NCBI RefSeq assembly: GCF_030122805.1
Contig: NZ_CP126080.1
Span: 1,493,001 to 1,557,000, forward strand
Direction of reading: 5' to 3'
Length of the DNA stretch: 64,000 bases
Source of the DNA: Mesobacillus sp. AQ2
GTDB lineage: Bacteria; Bacillota; Bacilli; Bacillales; Cytobacillaceae
The notes beneath the pieces are model-generated. The model saw nothing but the letters and a program-made list of their open reading frames with translations. It made no database searches and had not been told where the DNA came from. A program made the position numbers and the translations under genes. Below are positions 44,327 to 53,375 of the stretch, piece after piece. Within the stretch, counting starts at the first letter, position 1; each line of letters opens with the position of its first letter.

Positions 44327-44752
44327 GGCTGAAAGTGAAAGTCTTGGAATCTTCCAAACTACGATTCCCGGTCGTTATGTACATGGGTTGTCCATAAGTG
44401 TGCTTATTTCTTTGCCAACAGAAAACCGCCAATCTTTCCAGCCCTATGCTAAATACACAGGACGTCGTGAGAAAGATCGACGGTTAGAATCAAGCAGGTA
44501 TCGCTACTCAATGGCCAACAGTTAATCGCTTACATCTCTGTGACACCTTAACCGATGACAGGATCGCTATCTCGAATCAAAATGTTACAGATTTGTGAAC
44601 TTCGAAAAAATTTTATCACTTTACAAATGCAGATGCAACAACTTTTAGCCTTGCTAAATCAATTTTACACTACACTCGTGTTGTAAATTTTTCTTGAGAA
44701 AAAGAAAATACTGTGTTTAGATTTTAAGTATTCTCAAATTCTCAAGATTCAG
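44327..44752. other. 425-base divergent intergenic region (OFA/fdhD)
   Basis: No gene supported. Contains a perfect palindrome TTGGAATCTTCCAA at about 44344-44357 and an imperfect 24-base inverted repeat (TTTACA...TGTAAA ends, ACAC/GTGT core) at 44664-44687, plus a possible -35 TTGAGA at about 44694. Candidate operators for the divergent genes; the regulator is not known. Confidence 0.4.
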
Positions 44753-44761
44753 GTGAAGCCT

Positions 44762-45550
44762 ATGTTGGAAAATATGAGCGATAAATATACGATTACAAAA
44801 TATCATGATGGACGATTCCAGGACGTAGAGGATGTCGTTGTCAATGAATTCCCGTTGACGATTTATGTGAACGATATGGAGTTCGCAACAATGGTCTGCA
44901 CTCCGACTCATTTTGAAGAAATGGTTGTCGGCTTCCTGGCATCCGAAGGGGTGATCCGCTCCTATAATGACATCCATTCCCTCAGTATTGACGAGAGCAG
45001 GGGATATGCTTACGTCATGCTAAAAGTAAATATGACGACAAACCAGGAATATTTTTCAAAGCGTTTTATTGGATCATGCTGCGGAAAAAGCAGGCAATTT
45101 TATTTTCACAATGATGCTAGGACAGCAAAGACTTCCATGTCCAAAACGACAATCACTGCGGCCCAGAGCATTGAACTTATGAACCAGATGCAGAATAATT
45201 CACAAGTTTTCCTTGAAACCGGCGGCGTACATAATGCAGCTCTCTGTTCCCCTGAGGAAATGATTGCAGTCAGGACGGATATTGGGCGCCATAATGCGCT
45301 AGATAAGTTATATGGATATAGTATTTTGAATAGAGTGCCAGTAAGGAATAAAATCATTGTTTTCAGCGGCCGTATATCATCGGAAGTTTTGTTGAAGGCA
45401 GCGAAAATCGGCGTGGGGATTGTGCTATCAAAATCCGCACCAACTGATTTGGCAATCAAACTGGCTAAGGATTTAAACATCACCGCAGTTGGTTTTATAA
45501 GAGGAAAATCATTCAATGTCTATTCTTGTCCAGAAAGAATTATAGATTAA
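44762..45550 (+). CDS. fdhD: FdhD, sulfurtransferase for formate dehydrogenase
   Basis: A 262-residue protein that transfers sulfur to the molybdenum cofactor of formate dehydrogenases. The catalytic Cys pair is in FIGSCCGKS (Cys106, Cys107); FPLTIYVNDMEFATMVCTPTHFEEMVVGFLASEG and GGVHNAALC are family signatures. ATG 44762 is preferred because AGGTGA lies five bases upstream, over the GTG at 44753. Divergent from the OFA-FdhF unit. Confidence 0.92.
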   Translation: MLENMSDKYTITKYHDGRFQDVEDVVVNEFPLTIYVNDMEFATMVCTPTHFEEMVVGFLASEGVIRSYNDIHSLSIDESRGYAYVMLKVNMTTNQEYFSKRFIGSCCGKSRQFYFHNDARTAKTSMSKTTITAAQSIELMNQMQNNSQVFLETGGVHNAALCSPEEMIAVRTDIGRHNALDKLYGYSILNRVPVRNKIIVFSGRISSEVLLKAAKIGVGIVLSKSAPTDLAIKLAKDLNITAVGFIRGKSFNVYSCPERIID

Positions 45551-45603
45551 TAACTTTAGTTCTTTTGTCGTGTCAGCTAATAACTTTATTAAATAATTAG
45601 AAT

Positions 45604-45640
45604 GAAGCCAGGCCCTATTTCAAGGGTTCTGGCTTTTTCC
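45604..45640 (+). terminator. Terminator after fdhD
   Basis: AAGCCAG-GCCC/GGGT-TCTGGCTT imperfect stem with TTTTT tail. Confidence 0.75.
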
Positions 45641-46020
45641 AGTATAATGTAATATTTCCGCGCACCTTGTCGGACAAGGAAGAATCGGGAGCATAAAAGA
45701 GTATATGCAGGGAAAAGGGAGGCTCGCCAAGCTGAGTGCGTGAGAAGGTGTATTTTCCTGTGATTTCAAGAATTATCAGACAATTTGAATTTTGAAAGCA
45801 TATTACACGATTGTTACAATTATATTCATAAAAATGTTTTTGGAGTTCAAGATTTTCCACAGCCAAAAGTACGAAAGAACTGTTTTTTAAAATAATAGTT
45901 TACTTTATGGGGCAAGCGGGTAAATGATTTTCAGGGTGAATGTTGCGGTTTTTCATACATAGTTGTTGAAGACCGATTAACAGAATAAATATGTACAGAA
46001 ATTAATCATTATGAGGGGGA
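45641..46020. other. Intergenic stretch without a supported gene
   Basis: About 380 bases between fdhD and the amino-acid ABC operon. An 83-codon leftward ORF (45615-45866) overlaps the terminator and has no ribosome site or coding character. The right end presumably holds the ABC promoter; no clear element pair is visible. Confidence 0.4.
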
Positions 46021-46030
46021 GTTTTAAACA

Positions 46031-46819
46031 GTGAAGAAATTTTTATCATTAATCATTTTGATGGTGACCCTTACAGGTCTCCTCGCTGCATGTGGCAGTG
46101 ATGAAAAGGCATCAGGCGATGGCGGGATGGATCTTGCTGAGGAGGGCAAATTCACTTTTGCGTCTTCTGGTGAATTCAAGCCATTCAGTGTAACAAGTGG
46201 CGGCGGTAAGATGTCAGGCTTTGACATTGATGTAGCCGAAGCAGTGGCAAAGGAACTGGGCCTTGAGCCAAACCAGAAGAAGTTCAAGTTTGCCAGTATT
46301 GTAGAAGGAGTCAAGTCAGGACGGTTCGATGCGGCTGTTGCCAGCCATACCATAAATGAAGACCGCTTAAAGCATGTTGATTTTTCCACTCCGTACTACT
46401 ATTCTGGACCGCAAATCTTTGTCAGGCCTGACAGCGATGTTCAAAAACTTTCAGATCTAAAAGGAAAGGAAATCGCAGTTTCGAAAGGTTCTACCTATGC
46501 AAAAACAGCAGAAGAGGTAACAGATAATATTGTGCTTTATGATAGTGACGTAACAGCTTTGGAAGCTTTGGCCAATAAAAGGCACGACGCTGTCATAACG
46601 GACTTTGTTACAGGAAAAGAAGCGATTGGTGCCGGTCTTAAAATCGAAGGCAGAGAGCTTCTTGGCCGAAGCGAGCAGGCAATTGCGGTAGCCAAAGACA
46701 ACGACGAATTACTGAAAAAAGTCAACGAAGCATTGGATACTTTGAGAGAAAATGGAACGTTGAAGAAAATCAGTGAAAAATATTTCGGTGAAGACATCAC
46801 AGTTAAACCGGAGGAATAA
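46031..46819 (+). CDS. Polar amino-acid ABC transporter, binding lipoprotein
   Basis: A 262-residue type-3 extracellular solute-binding protein. Lipobox LAAC with Cys21; FKPFSVTSGGGKMSGFDIDVAEAVAKELG and VSKGSTYAKTAEEV are family blocks. The ligand (cystine, glutamine, arginine or other) cannot be told. GTG start with AGGGGGAG nine bases upstream. First gene of a three-gene operon, followed by a hairpin that could raise its level over the permease. Confidence 0.92.
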   Translation: MKKFLSLIILMVTLTGLLAACGSDEKASGDGGMDLAEEGKFTFASSGEFKPFSVTSGGGKMSGFDIDVAEAVAKELGLEPNQKKFKFASIVEGVKSGRFDAAVASHTINEDRLKHVDFSTPYYYSGPQIFVRPDSDVQKLSDLKGKEIAVSKGSTYAKTAEEVTDNIVLYDSDVTALEALANKRHDAVITDFVTGKEAIGAGLKIEGRELLGRSEQAIAVAKDNDELLKKVNEALDTLRENGTLKKISEKYFGEDITVKPEE

Positions 46820-46834
46820 GTTGTCCATCAGGAG

Positions 46835-46866
46835 CGAATGTGCGGTAAAACCGCACATTCGTTTCT
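46835..46866 (+). terminator. Intra-operon hairpin after the binding-protein gene
   Basis: CGAATGTGCGGT/ACCGCACATTCG stem with AAA loop and only a short T-run; partial terminator or stabiliser. Confidence 0.65.
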
Positions 46867-46948
46867 GCTTAAAAATGATGTTTAGCACAATCAGCAAACA
46901 ATAATTAAGAACCACCGATAAATGAGCCCACAGGGAGTTGAATGAATT

Positions 46949-47608
46949 TTGCCAAGTCTATCGCATGTTATAGAAGTCTTTTTTGACACGTATGATATTT
47001 TCCTTAAAGGCATGCTGCTCACATTGCAAGTTACAGCAATTTCGATTCTAATCGCTATTTTCATAGGATTGTTTTTCGCCTTTTTAAAAATTTCAGGAAT
47101 CAAAGTACTGGAATGGATTGCTGATGTCTATATTTACCTTGTCAGAGGAACTCCATTGATTGTACAGATTTTCATCTTCTATTTTGGAATGACGAGCTTT
47201 AATATATCCGCGTTTTGGTCGGTAGCGCTTGGACTTGCTTTCCATAACGGTGCCTATATTGCCGAAATCTTCAGGGGAACCATCCAGTCCATAGACAAAG
47301 GCCAGATGGAAGCAGGCCGTTCACTTGGGATGAGCAAATCCCTTACTATGAGACGAATTATCCTTCCACAGGCTTTCCGTCGTGCCTTGCCCCCACTTGG
47401 GAATCAATTCATCATTGGCCTCAAGGATTCATCATTAGCAGCCTTCATAGGGATGTATGAATTATTCAATGTGGCAACGACAAAAGGAGCAAACGATTTT
47501 GACAATATGACGTATCTGCTCATTGTTGCCGTATACTACCTATTCCTTGTTTATTTGATATCTGCTCTAGTTGGATTGCTTGAGAAAAAACTATCCGTAA
47601 GTGATTAA
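46949..47608 (+). CDS. Polar amino-acid ABC transporter, permease
   Basis: A 219-residue HisMQ-type permease with five membrane segments; [18 protein letters not shown] and the EAA loop [35 protein letters not shown] are present. TTG start, GGGAG ten or so bases upstream; weak. Its end lies just before the ATPase gene. Confidence 0.9.
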   Translation: MPSLSHVIEVFFDTYDIFLKGMLLTLQVTAISILIAIFIGLFFAFLKISGIKVLEWIADVYIYLVRGTPLIVQIFIFYFGMTSFNISAFWSVALGLAFHNGAYIAEIFRGTIQSIDKGQMEAGRSLGMSKSLTMRRIILPQAFRRALPPLGNQFIIGLKDSSLAAFIGMYELFNVATTKGANDFDNMTYLLIVAVYYLFLVYLISALVGLLEKKLSVSD

Positions 47609-47621
47609 GGGGGAGACTATT

Positions 47622-48359
47622 TTGGACGGAAGAGACATGATCAATGTTAAGAAAATGAATAAATCATTTGGCGACCTTCATGTATTGAAGGATGTCGATA
47701 TAAACGTTAAGGAAAGCGACGTTGTCTGCTTGATTGGCGCCAGCGGCTCTGGCAAAAGCACCCTGCTCCGCTGCCTGAATTTCCTGGAACTAAAAGATAA
47801 TGGCCAAATTATTATTGAAGGTGAAGAAATAAATTCTGATAGCCACGACTTGAACGAAGTTCGCCAGAAGATCGGAATGGTATTTCAGCACTTCAACTTG
47901 TTTCCTCACAAAACCGTAATTGAGAATATTATCGAAGCACCAGTCCATGTTAAGGGTGTCAGCAAAGCACAGGCGATCAAGGAGGCAAGGGAACTCCTCG
48001 GCAAGGTTGGGCTTGCAGACAAAGAAAAAGTGTATCCATCCAAACTATCCGGCGGACAGAAGCAGAGGGTGGCTATTGCGAGAGCGCTGGCCATGAAGCC
48101 TGATATCATGCTGTTCGATGAGCCAACTTCAGCACTTGATCCGGAGCTGGTGGGAGAAGTATTGGCAACCATGAAGGAGCTTGCAGAAGAGGGCATGACC
48201 ATGGTAGTCGTCACACATGAAATGGGATTTGCTCGTGAGGTTGCAGATTGGGTCGTTTACATGCATGGAGGAAGAATTGTAGAGGTTGGACATCCTGATG
48301 AAATTTTTGATAATCCAACAGAAGAACGCACACGTGAATTCTTAAGCAAGACATTTTAA
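47622..48359 (+). CDS. Polar amino-acid ABC transporter, ATPase
   Basis: A 245-residue ATPase of the GlnQ type. Walker [10 protein letters not shown] (about 39-47), Q-loop [11 protein letters not shown], signature LSGGQKQR, Walker B IMLFDEP and H-loop VVTHE are all intact. The TTG at 47622 is taken because AAGGGGGAG lies upstream; the GTG at 47601 overlaps the permease stop and lies before that site, and ATG 47637 is an alternative. Completes the transporter. Confidence 0.93.
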   Translation: MDGRDMINVKKMNKSFGDLHVLKDVDINVKESDVVCLIGASGSGKSTLLRCLNFLELKDNGQIIIEGEEINSDSHDLNEVRQKIGMVFQHFNLFPHKTVIENIIEAPVHVKGVSKAQAIKEARELLGKVGLADKEKVYPSKLSGGQKQRVAIARALAMKPDIMLFDEPTSALDPELVGEVLATMKELAEEGMTMVVVTHEMGFAREVADWVVYMHGGRIVEVGHPDEIFDNPTEERTREFLSKTF

Positions 48360-48362
48360 CAA

Positions 48363-48398
48363 AATGGACGCTTAGCACTATCTAAGCGTCCATTTTTC
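48363..48398 (+). terminator. Terminator of the amino-acid ABC operon
   Basis: AATGGACGCTTAG/CTAAGCGTCCATT stem followed by TTTCTTT. Confidence 0.9.
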
Positions 48399-48557
48399 TT
48401 TGAGATATCTGCTGAAGCAACTGATTAGACATGGATTTTTCTGGTTTCATAATGGATATTTCAGGGCGGAAATTTGCAGAATAATTACGTGCTTACATAA
48501 TCCTTTGTTTCTTCCATCTACTAAATATCTGGAAAATTCATATTATTGGAGGCTGAC

Positions 48558-50114
48558 ATGCTCAAAAATATTTTATCTAACTTTGTTTTTTCTATATCAG
48601 CTGCGGTGATCTTATTGTTCGTCGTAGTTGGGGCCGCCATGCCAGAAAAATTTGGTGCGGTAGCTGGTGAGTTGTTTAGTTTTACAACCGTTAATTTCGG
48701 CTGGTTCTATTTACTGGCCGTGTTCATAATTGTTTTATTCTTGATCGGACTGGCTGTCAGTAAGTATGGAGCAATCCGGCTTGGCGGTGAAGGAGAGCGT
48801 CCTGAATTCTCCTTTTTTACCTGGATTGGCATGCTTTTTTCAGCAGGATTCGGGGCAGGACTAGTGTTCTGGGGAATCGCAGAACCTATGAGCCATTTCT
48901 TTAATACTCCGTTTGCGAGCATAGAAGGGGAATCCCGCAGTGCGGCAAGAATTGCGATGGGCTATTCCTTTTTCCACTGGGGACTCAGCCAGTGGTCCGT
49001 CTTTGCGATTGTTGGGCTGGTGATTGGTTTCTTGCAATTCAGGAAACAAAAAGACGGCTTAGTTTCTACGGCTCTTGAGCCAATTACAGGCACAAAGCCA
49101 GCAGTGAAAAACACTATTGATACACTCGCAGTTGTCGCAACTGTCATGGGGATTGCCACTTCTGTAGGGCTTGGTGTTCTGCAAATGAATGGCGGATTGA
49201 ACGCTGTATTTGATACAGGGAACTCTATCGGAATCCAAATGGTCATTATTTTAATCATTTTCATTGCCTATATGATTTCTTCTTCCACCGGTCTTGATAA
49301 AGGTATTGCGATGTTGAGCAACCTTAATCTTGGAATCGCTCTTGTCCTCTTATTATTCGTCCTGATTGCCGGGCCAACTGTATTCATTATGGAAAGCTTC
49401 ACGCTCGCGATTGGGGATTATTTTGCGAACTTCATCCAGTACAGCCTCAGGCTTCAGCCTTACCAGGAAGGAACCTGGACAAGAGATTGGACAATCTTCT
49501 ACTGGGCTTGGGCCATTGCCTGGTCGCCGTTTGTCGGGGCATTCGTTGCCCGGGTTTCAAAGGGGAGAACAATACGTGAATACATCTTTGGTGTAATGGT
49601 GATTCCCCCTGTGATTGCCTGCCTCTGGATTGCGGCATTCGGCGGTACGGCTTTATGGAATGACCTCAATAACAACACAGGTATTGCTGCGGCAGTAGAT
49701 GCAGATTTAACCTCTGCTTTATTCAAGACATTCGAAGTTTTGCCTATGTCAACGATTCTGTCGGTTCTATCGATTATCTTGATTTTCACATTCCTGGTAA
49801 CATCCGCGGACTCTGCAACCTATATACTTGCAAGCATGACGACCTCGGGAAGTCTGAACCCGCCAATATTTGCAAAAATCGTCTGGGGTTCACTAATGGC
49901 AGCTATTTCTGCAGTCCTCCTTTATGCTGGGGGACTTGAAGCATTACAGACTGCTTCCTTGATTGCTGCACTTCCATTCACCGTCTTGCTCTTGCTGTTG
50001 ATGTTCGCGATCCTTAAGCTCCTGAAAAAAGAACCTTTGCCAATCAGGCCAGCAGATTTAAGGAGATTCAAAAGACTTGAGAAAGCAGCAGGAAAGGAAC
50101 AGGAGAAAAAATGA
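48558..50114 (+). CDS. BCCT-family transporter (betaine/choline/carnitine type)
   Basis: A 518-residue transporter with 12 hydrophobic segments. WIGMLFSAGFGAGLVFWGIAEPMSHF and WTIFYWAWAIAWSPFVGAFVARVSKGRTIREYI are BCCT signatures that include the aromatic substrate site. Probably takes up glycine betaine or a related compatible solute with sodium. ATG 48558 follows TTGGAGG; TTG 48546 overlaps that site. Confidence 0.92.
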   Translation: MLKNILSNFVFSISAAVILLFVVVGAAMPEKFGAVAGELFSFTTVNFGWFYLLAVFIIVLFLIGLAVSKYGAIRLGGEGERPEFSFFTWIGMLFSAGFGAGLVFWGIAEPMSHFFNTPFASIEGESRSAARIAMGYSFFHWGLSQWSVFAIVGLVIGFLQFRKQKDGLVSTALEPITGTKPAVKNTIDTLAVVATVMGIATSVGLGVLQMNGGLNAVFDTGNSIGIQMVIILIIFIAYMISSSTGLDKGIAMLSNLNLGIALVLLLFVLIAGPTVFIMESFTLAIGDYFANFIQYSLRLQPYQEGTWTRDWTIFYWAWAIAWSPFVGAFVARVSKGRTIREYIFGVMVIPPVIACLWIAAFGGTALWNDLNNNTGIAAAVDADLTSALFKTFEVLPMSTILSVLSIILIFTFLVTSADSATYILASMTTSGSLNPPIFAKIVWGSLMAAISAVLLYAGGLEALQTASLIAALPFTVLLLLLMFAILKLLKKEPLPIRPADLRRFKRLEKAAGKEQEKK

Positions 50115-50141
50115 TCCATGCCCATAAAGCAGATTCAGATT

Positions 50142-50192
50142 GCAGAGAGACTCGATTTTTTCTCGAGACTCTCTGCAGTCTTTTTTTTTTGG
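50142..50192 (+). terminator. Terminator after the BCCT gene
   Basis: GCAGAGAG-A-CTCGA/TCGAG-A-CTCTCTGC stem with a ten-T tail. Confidence 0.92.
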
Positions 50193-50420
50193 AAAATTCC
50201 CATTAAAAAGGTATTTAAAAGAAAGGAAGAATTTCCGATATAATAACCATGTAACCAATATGAAAACCTAACAAAGAATGTTTACCAGGGATGATTTTAT
50301 GGAATCTAACATCTTCCTACGGCTGTTTCATAAAATATTCGATGTATTTGTTAATGATTTTAAAAATATACTTGGGGTATCTTCGTATTGTCAGTACAAA
50401 CAACTATAGGAGGAGAAAGA

Positions 50421-51110
50421 ATGAACTTATCGATTTCACAAATTAAAAAGAAGGCACTGGCATCATTGAAAGGAAAGTGGGGTATTGGAGTCGCCCTGAC
50501 GTTCCTTATCTTTTTGATTACGACGATTGTGCCGGGAATTATTGAAGTTTTATTGAGCGGCGGTTTTTCAGAGTGGGCTAATCAGGATGAAACCCCACTA
50601 ATAGCAGATATGGTGAATCTATTGATCTCGTTTTTGTTTATCCCGCTGACAGTTGCAAGCTACTGGTTCTTTCTTGTCATTACCAGGTGGAATGATCCAA
50701 AAATCTCCGATATCTTTGCTGTTTATAAAAAATGGGAGCTATCGCTGAAGCTCATCGGAACATCTATCCTAGTCGGAATCTTTACGATTCTATGGTCTTT
50801 ATTATTAATTATCCCGGGAATTATCAAGGGAATTTCCTATTCTCAAGTATTTTTCCTGCTTAGAGATAATCCGCAGCTTTCCGCTCTTGAAGCGATTACA
50901 GAAAGTAAAATCAGGATGAAGGGGTACAAATGGAAGTATTTCCTGCTGAATCTTAGCTTTATTGGATGGGCATTCATTGCAATCTTTACTTTCGGAATTG
51001 GTTTCTTGTGGCTGGCTCCGTACATTAGTACCGCGAATGCTACTTTTTATAATGAACTAATCGCTCCCAAAGGTCATGAAGATGCAGAGTCATCCGACTT
51101 GGCTATCTAA
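50421..51110 (+). CDS. DUF975 membrane protein
   Basis: A 229-residue DUF975 protein: ISQIKKKALASLKGKWGIGVALTFLIFL at the N-terminus, RWNDPKISDIFAVYKKWELSLK and GIIKGISYSQVFFLLRDNPQLSALEAITESKIRMKGYKWKYFLLNLSFIGW are family features. About five membrane segments. Function unknown. ATG 50421 follows AGGAGG. Confidence 0.85.
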   Translation: MNLSISQIKKKALASLKGKWGIGVALTFLIFLITTIVPGIIEVLLSGGFSEWANQDETPLIADMVNLLISFLFIPLTVASYWFFLVITRWNDPKISDIFAVYKKWELSLKLIGTSILVGIFTILWSLLLIIPGIIKGISYSQVFFLLRDNPQLSALEAITESKIRMKGYKWKYFLLNLSFIGWAFIAIFTFGIGFLWLAPYISTANATFYNELIAPKGHEDAESSDLAI

Positions 51111-51116
51111 TTTTTC

Positions 51117-51146
51117 AGCCCGGCTATATTTTAGCTGGGCTTTTTG
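51117..51146 (+). terminator. Terminator after the DUF975 gene
   Basis: AGCCC-GGCTA/TAGCT-GGGCT stem with TTTTTG tail. Confidence 0.85.
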
Positions 51147-51152
51147 TTTTGT

Positions 51153-51241
51153 TCGGCCGGCTCAGCGAAGTCAAAGGAACGACTTCATCGGTAGCCCATC
51201 CAGCACTTGTCCGGGCTGACCGAGCAGCTTGTGCCTTTTTA
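51153..51241 (-). repeat. Dispersed intergenic repeat, copy 2 (reverse orientation)
   Basis: On the minus strand it reads AAAAAGGCACAAGCTGCTCG, then a GCTGGA block, then TCGTTCCTTTGACTTC, aligning with 42869-42952. Same family, opposite orientation, directly after a terminator. Confidence 0.75.
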
Positions 51242-51388
51242 TTCAAACTTATTATCACTCTTCAGTTTCTGGGAAGCTTTCCTCCCGCATTCGGGATTGT
51301 TCATCTGGATTCCATAAAATAAAGGATAATCATGGAAAAAGTCGAATAGTATTAATCTCAGTACGTTTCAGAAATGGAGGAAAAACTT

Positions 51389-51928
51389 GTGTTTGATATG
51401 TCTACGATTTTTCTGGTGGATCAAAAAGAAGGATTCACTCCAACACTCGGCCATTTGGTGTCGATGATGAACTACACGCGGAAAACCACTCTGGAGGCAG
51501 TGGAGGGGCTATCGATCGAGGAGTTGGATTACCTTATTCATGATGAAGCAAATTCCATCGGCATGCTGCTTGGCCATATGGCTGCCGTGGAACGCATCTA
51601 TCAAATTGTTACCTTTGAAAAGCGTGACCCTACTGAAGAAGAAGAGCATACTTTAGCTGCCGGACTAGAACTAGGCGAGAAGGGGAAGGCAGCTTTTAAA
51701 GGATTGCCGCTAGATCATTATCTTGAAGAACTCCAGACAGTCCGAAATGAAACCTATGAAAAATTCCAGACTCTTTCAGATGATTGGTTGTTTGAACAGA
51801 CCAATTGGTGGTGGAACCAGCCTGGGAACAATTACTTTAAATGGTTCCACGTGTACGAAGATGAAATCAACCACCGCGGCCAGATCAGGATGATCAAGAA
51901 AATGTACAGTAAAGAACTTGTAAAATAA
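51389..51928 (+). CDS. DinB/YfiT-like four-helix protein
   Basis: A 179-residue DinB-superfamily protein: LVSMMNYTRKTTLEAVEGLSIEELDYLIHDEANSIGMLLGHMAAVERIYQ and HVYEDEINHRGQIRMIKK supply the usual His ligands (HMAAVE and HVYEDEINHRGQ). Such proteins are metal-binding thiol-dependent enzymes; function unknown. GTG 51389 has GAGG eight bases upstream; ATG 51374 overlaps that site. Confidence 0.82.
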   Translation: MFDMSTIFLVDQKEGFTPTLGHLVSMMNYTRKTTLEAVEGLSIEELDYLIHDEANSIGMLLGHMAAVERIYQIVTFEKRDPTEEEEHTLAAGLELGEKGKAAFKGLPLDHYLEELQTVRNETYEKFQTLSDDWLFEQTNWWWNQPGNNYFKWFHVYEDEINHRGQIRMIKKMYSKELVK

Positions 51929-52023
51929 TATACCAGATGGCCGTTGGGAGATTAGAAGGTTTCTAATTTGCTATTGGGTGAACAGTCAGGAAATAAATTA
52001 ATGGATTAAAAGGGGGCTGAGAA

Positions 52024-52638
52024 GTGAAAAAGCTATATAAGGACTTTTTGTTTTTTCCGGATATTAGTATCTTGATATTTTTAATATTTGCTGGCATCGG
52101 GATGTCCATCTTGAGAGGCATGACATGGTCCATGGTTTTATTTTTCATTGCAGGTATGATTACATTCGCTTTCAGTGAATATTTTACCCACCGCTTCTTC
52201 TTCCATATTAAAGCACCGAAGAACCCATTATTCCTAAGATTCATGAAAAGAATCCACTACGACCATCACACTGAACCGAATAACCTGAAGTTGTTATTCC
52301 TGCCATTGTGGTACAGTTTACCAGGCTTTTTGATCCTGTCGTTTCTTTTTTATCTAGTTTCTCAGAATGTGACTCAGACTATTGGATTTGGTACGGGGCT
52401 GATGACAATGCTGCTTGTCTATGAGTGGAAGCATTATGTTGCCCACCGGCCAATTAAGCCAAAGACCAAATTCGGACGTTGGGTGAAAAAGGTTCATCTT
52501 CTTCATCATTATAAGAATGAGAATTTTTGGTACGGTGTTAGCACCCCGTTTGCCGATTACTTATTTGGGACATTCGGGAACGAAAAGGAAGTTGAAACAA
52601 GCAAAACAGCGAAGGATTTGGAAAAACGAGTCTTATAA
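52024..52638 (+). CDS. Fatty-acid hydroxylase/sterol desaturase-family membrane protein
   Basis: A 204-residue integral membrane di-iron protein. Histidine boxes are HRFFFH, HYDHH, WKHYVAHR and KVHLLHHYKNE, with four hydrophobic segments. Substrate unknown, possibly a lipid or carotenoid. GTG start with AAGGGGG seven bases upstream. Confidence 0.85.
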   Translation: MKKLYKDFLFFPDISILIFLIFAGIGMSILRGMTWSMVLFFIAGMITFAFSEYFTHRFFFHIKAPKNPLFLRFMKRIHYDHHTEPNNLKLLFLPLWYSLPGFLILSFLFYLVSQNVTQTIGFGTGLMTMLLVYEWKHYVAHRPIKPKTKFGRWVKKVHLLHHYKNENFWYGVSTPFADYLFGTFGNEKEVETSKTAKDLEKRVL

Positions 52639-52644
52639 CAGTAG

Positions 52645-52676
52645 GCCTGTTTCCTCTAATAGGAAACAGGCTTTTC
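52645..52676 (+). terminator. Terminator after the hydroxylase-like gene
   Basis: GCCTGTTTCCT/AGGAAACAGGC stem, loop CTAAT, TTTT tail. Confidence 0.88.
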
Positions 52677-52734
52677 ATTAGTTTTGGTTTTCATGGAAGG
52701 CTTTAGCTATTTTTCTACAAATTTTTAAAAGTTT

Positions 52735-52760
52735 TGAAACTTATTTCCAGTACAATCGTA
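52735..52760 (+). promoter_or_regulatory. Sigma-W promoter of yuaF-floT
   Basis: TGAAAC (52735-52740), a 16-base spacer and CGTA (52757-52760), an exact sigma-W consensus. B. subtilis yuaFGI is in the sigma-W regulon. Confidence 0.85.
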
Positions 52761-52827
52761 TTACATATCAAGAAATAAATGGAAGAAGGGAGGGTGCGAA
52801 TTTCGATTTTAGCAAGGGGTGATAATT

Positions 52828-53364
52828 ATGGAGATGTTTGGCATGCCATTAGAAACGATTTATTTATATGGATTGGTGATTTCGGGTGTTGTCACGATTC
52901 TTTATCTATTTTTCGGTGACGCCCTTGAAGGACTGGCAGAAGCGATTCCTTTTGTGAATCCGACCTTGATTTTTTCATTCGTGACGATTTTTTCTGCAGG
53001 AGGATATTTAGGAGAAATCTTCACACGTCTGCCCAGCTTATTGATTGCTGGGGTTTCAGCGATTATTGCTCTTATTCTTGTCACTTTATTGAATGTGTTT
53101 GTATTGATTCCCTTATCGAATGCCGAGGAGTCACTTGTCTACAAGGATAGTGACTTGCGGGGAAGAATCGGAACCGTCATCACCGGGATTCCGACTGATG
53201 GATATGGTGAAGTCTTGATTGAGAATATTAGCGGCCGCATCTCCAAACCGGCAGTCAGCTTCACAAACACTAACATTCCTTATGGAAAAAAAGTACTCGT
53301 GATCGACATCGAAAACGGGGTTCTGCAAGTGAAATTATATGAAGAATTAGAGACTTATATTTAG
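52828..53364 (+). CDS. yuaF: NfeD-like membrane protein YuaF
   Basis: A 178-residue NfeD-family protein with three or four hydrophobic segments (to about 105) and a C-terminal OB-fold (LVYKDSDLRGRIGTVITGIPTDGYGEVLIENISGR). Works with flotillin in membrane organisation. ATG 52828 follows AAGGGGTG; the GTG at 52819 lies inside that site. Followed 11 bases later by floT. Confidence 0.88.
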   Translation: MEMFGMPLETIYLYGLVISGVVTILYLFFGDALEGLAEAIPFVNPTLIFSFVTIFSAGGYLGEIFTRLPSLLIAGVSAIIALILVTLLNVFVLIPLSNAEESLVYKDSDLRGRIGTVITGIPTDGYGEVLIENISGRISKPAVSFTNTNIPYGKKVLVIDIENGVLQVKLYEELETYI

Positions 53365-53375
53365 GAGGAGAAGGT

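Noticed and set aside
44142..44525. 127-codon rightward ORF across the OFA gene start
   Set aside because: Mostly antisense to the transporter; no ribosome site.
45615..45866. 83-codon leftward ORF
   Set aside because: Overlaps the fdhD terminator, has no ribosome site and no recognisable sequence character.
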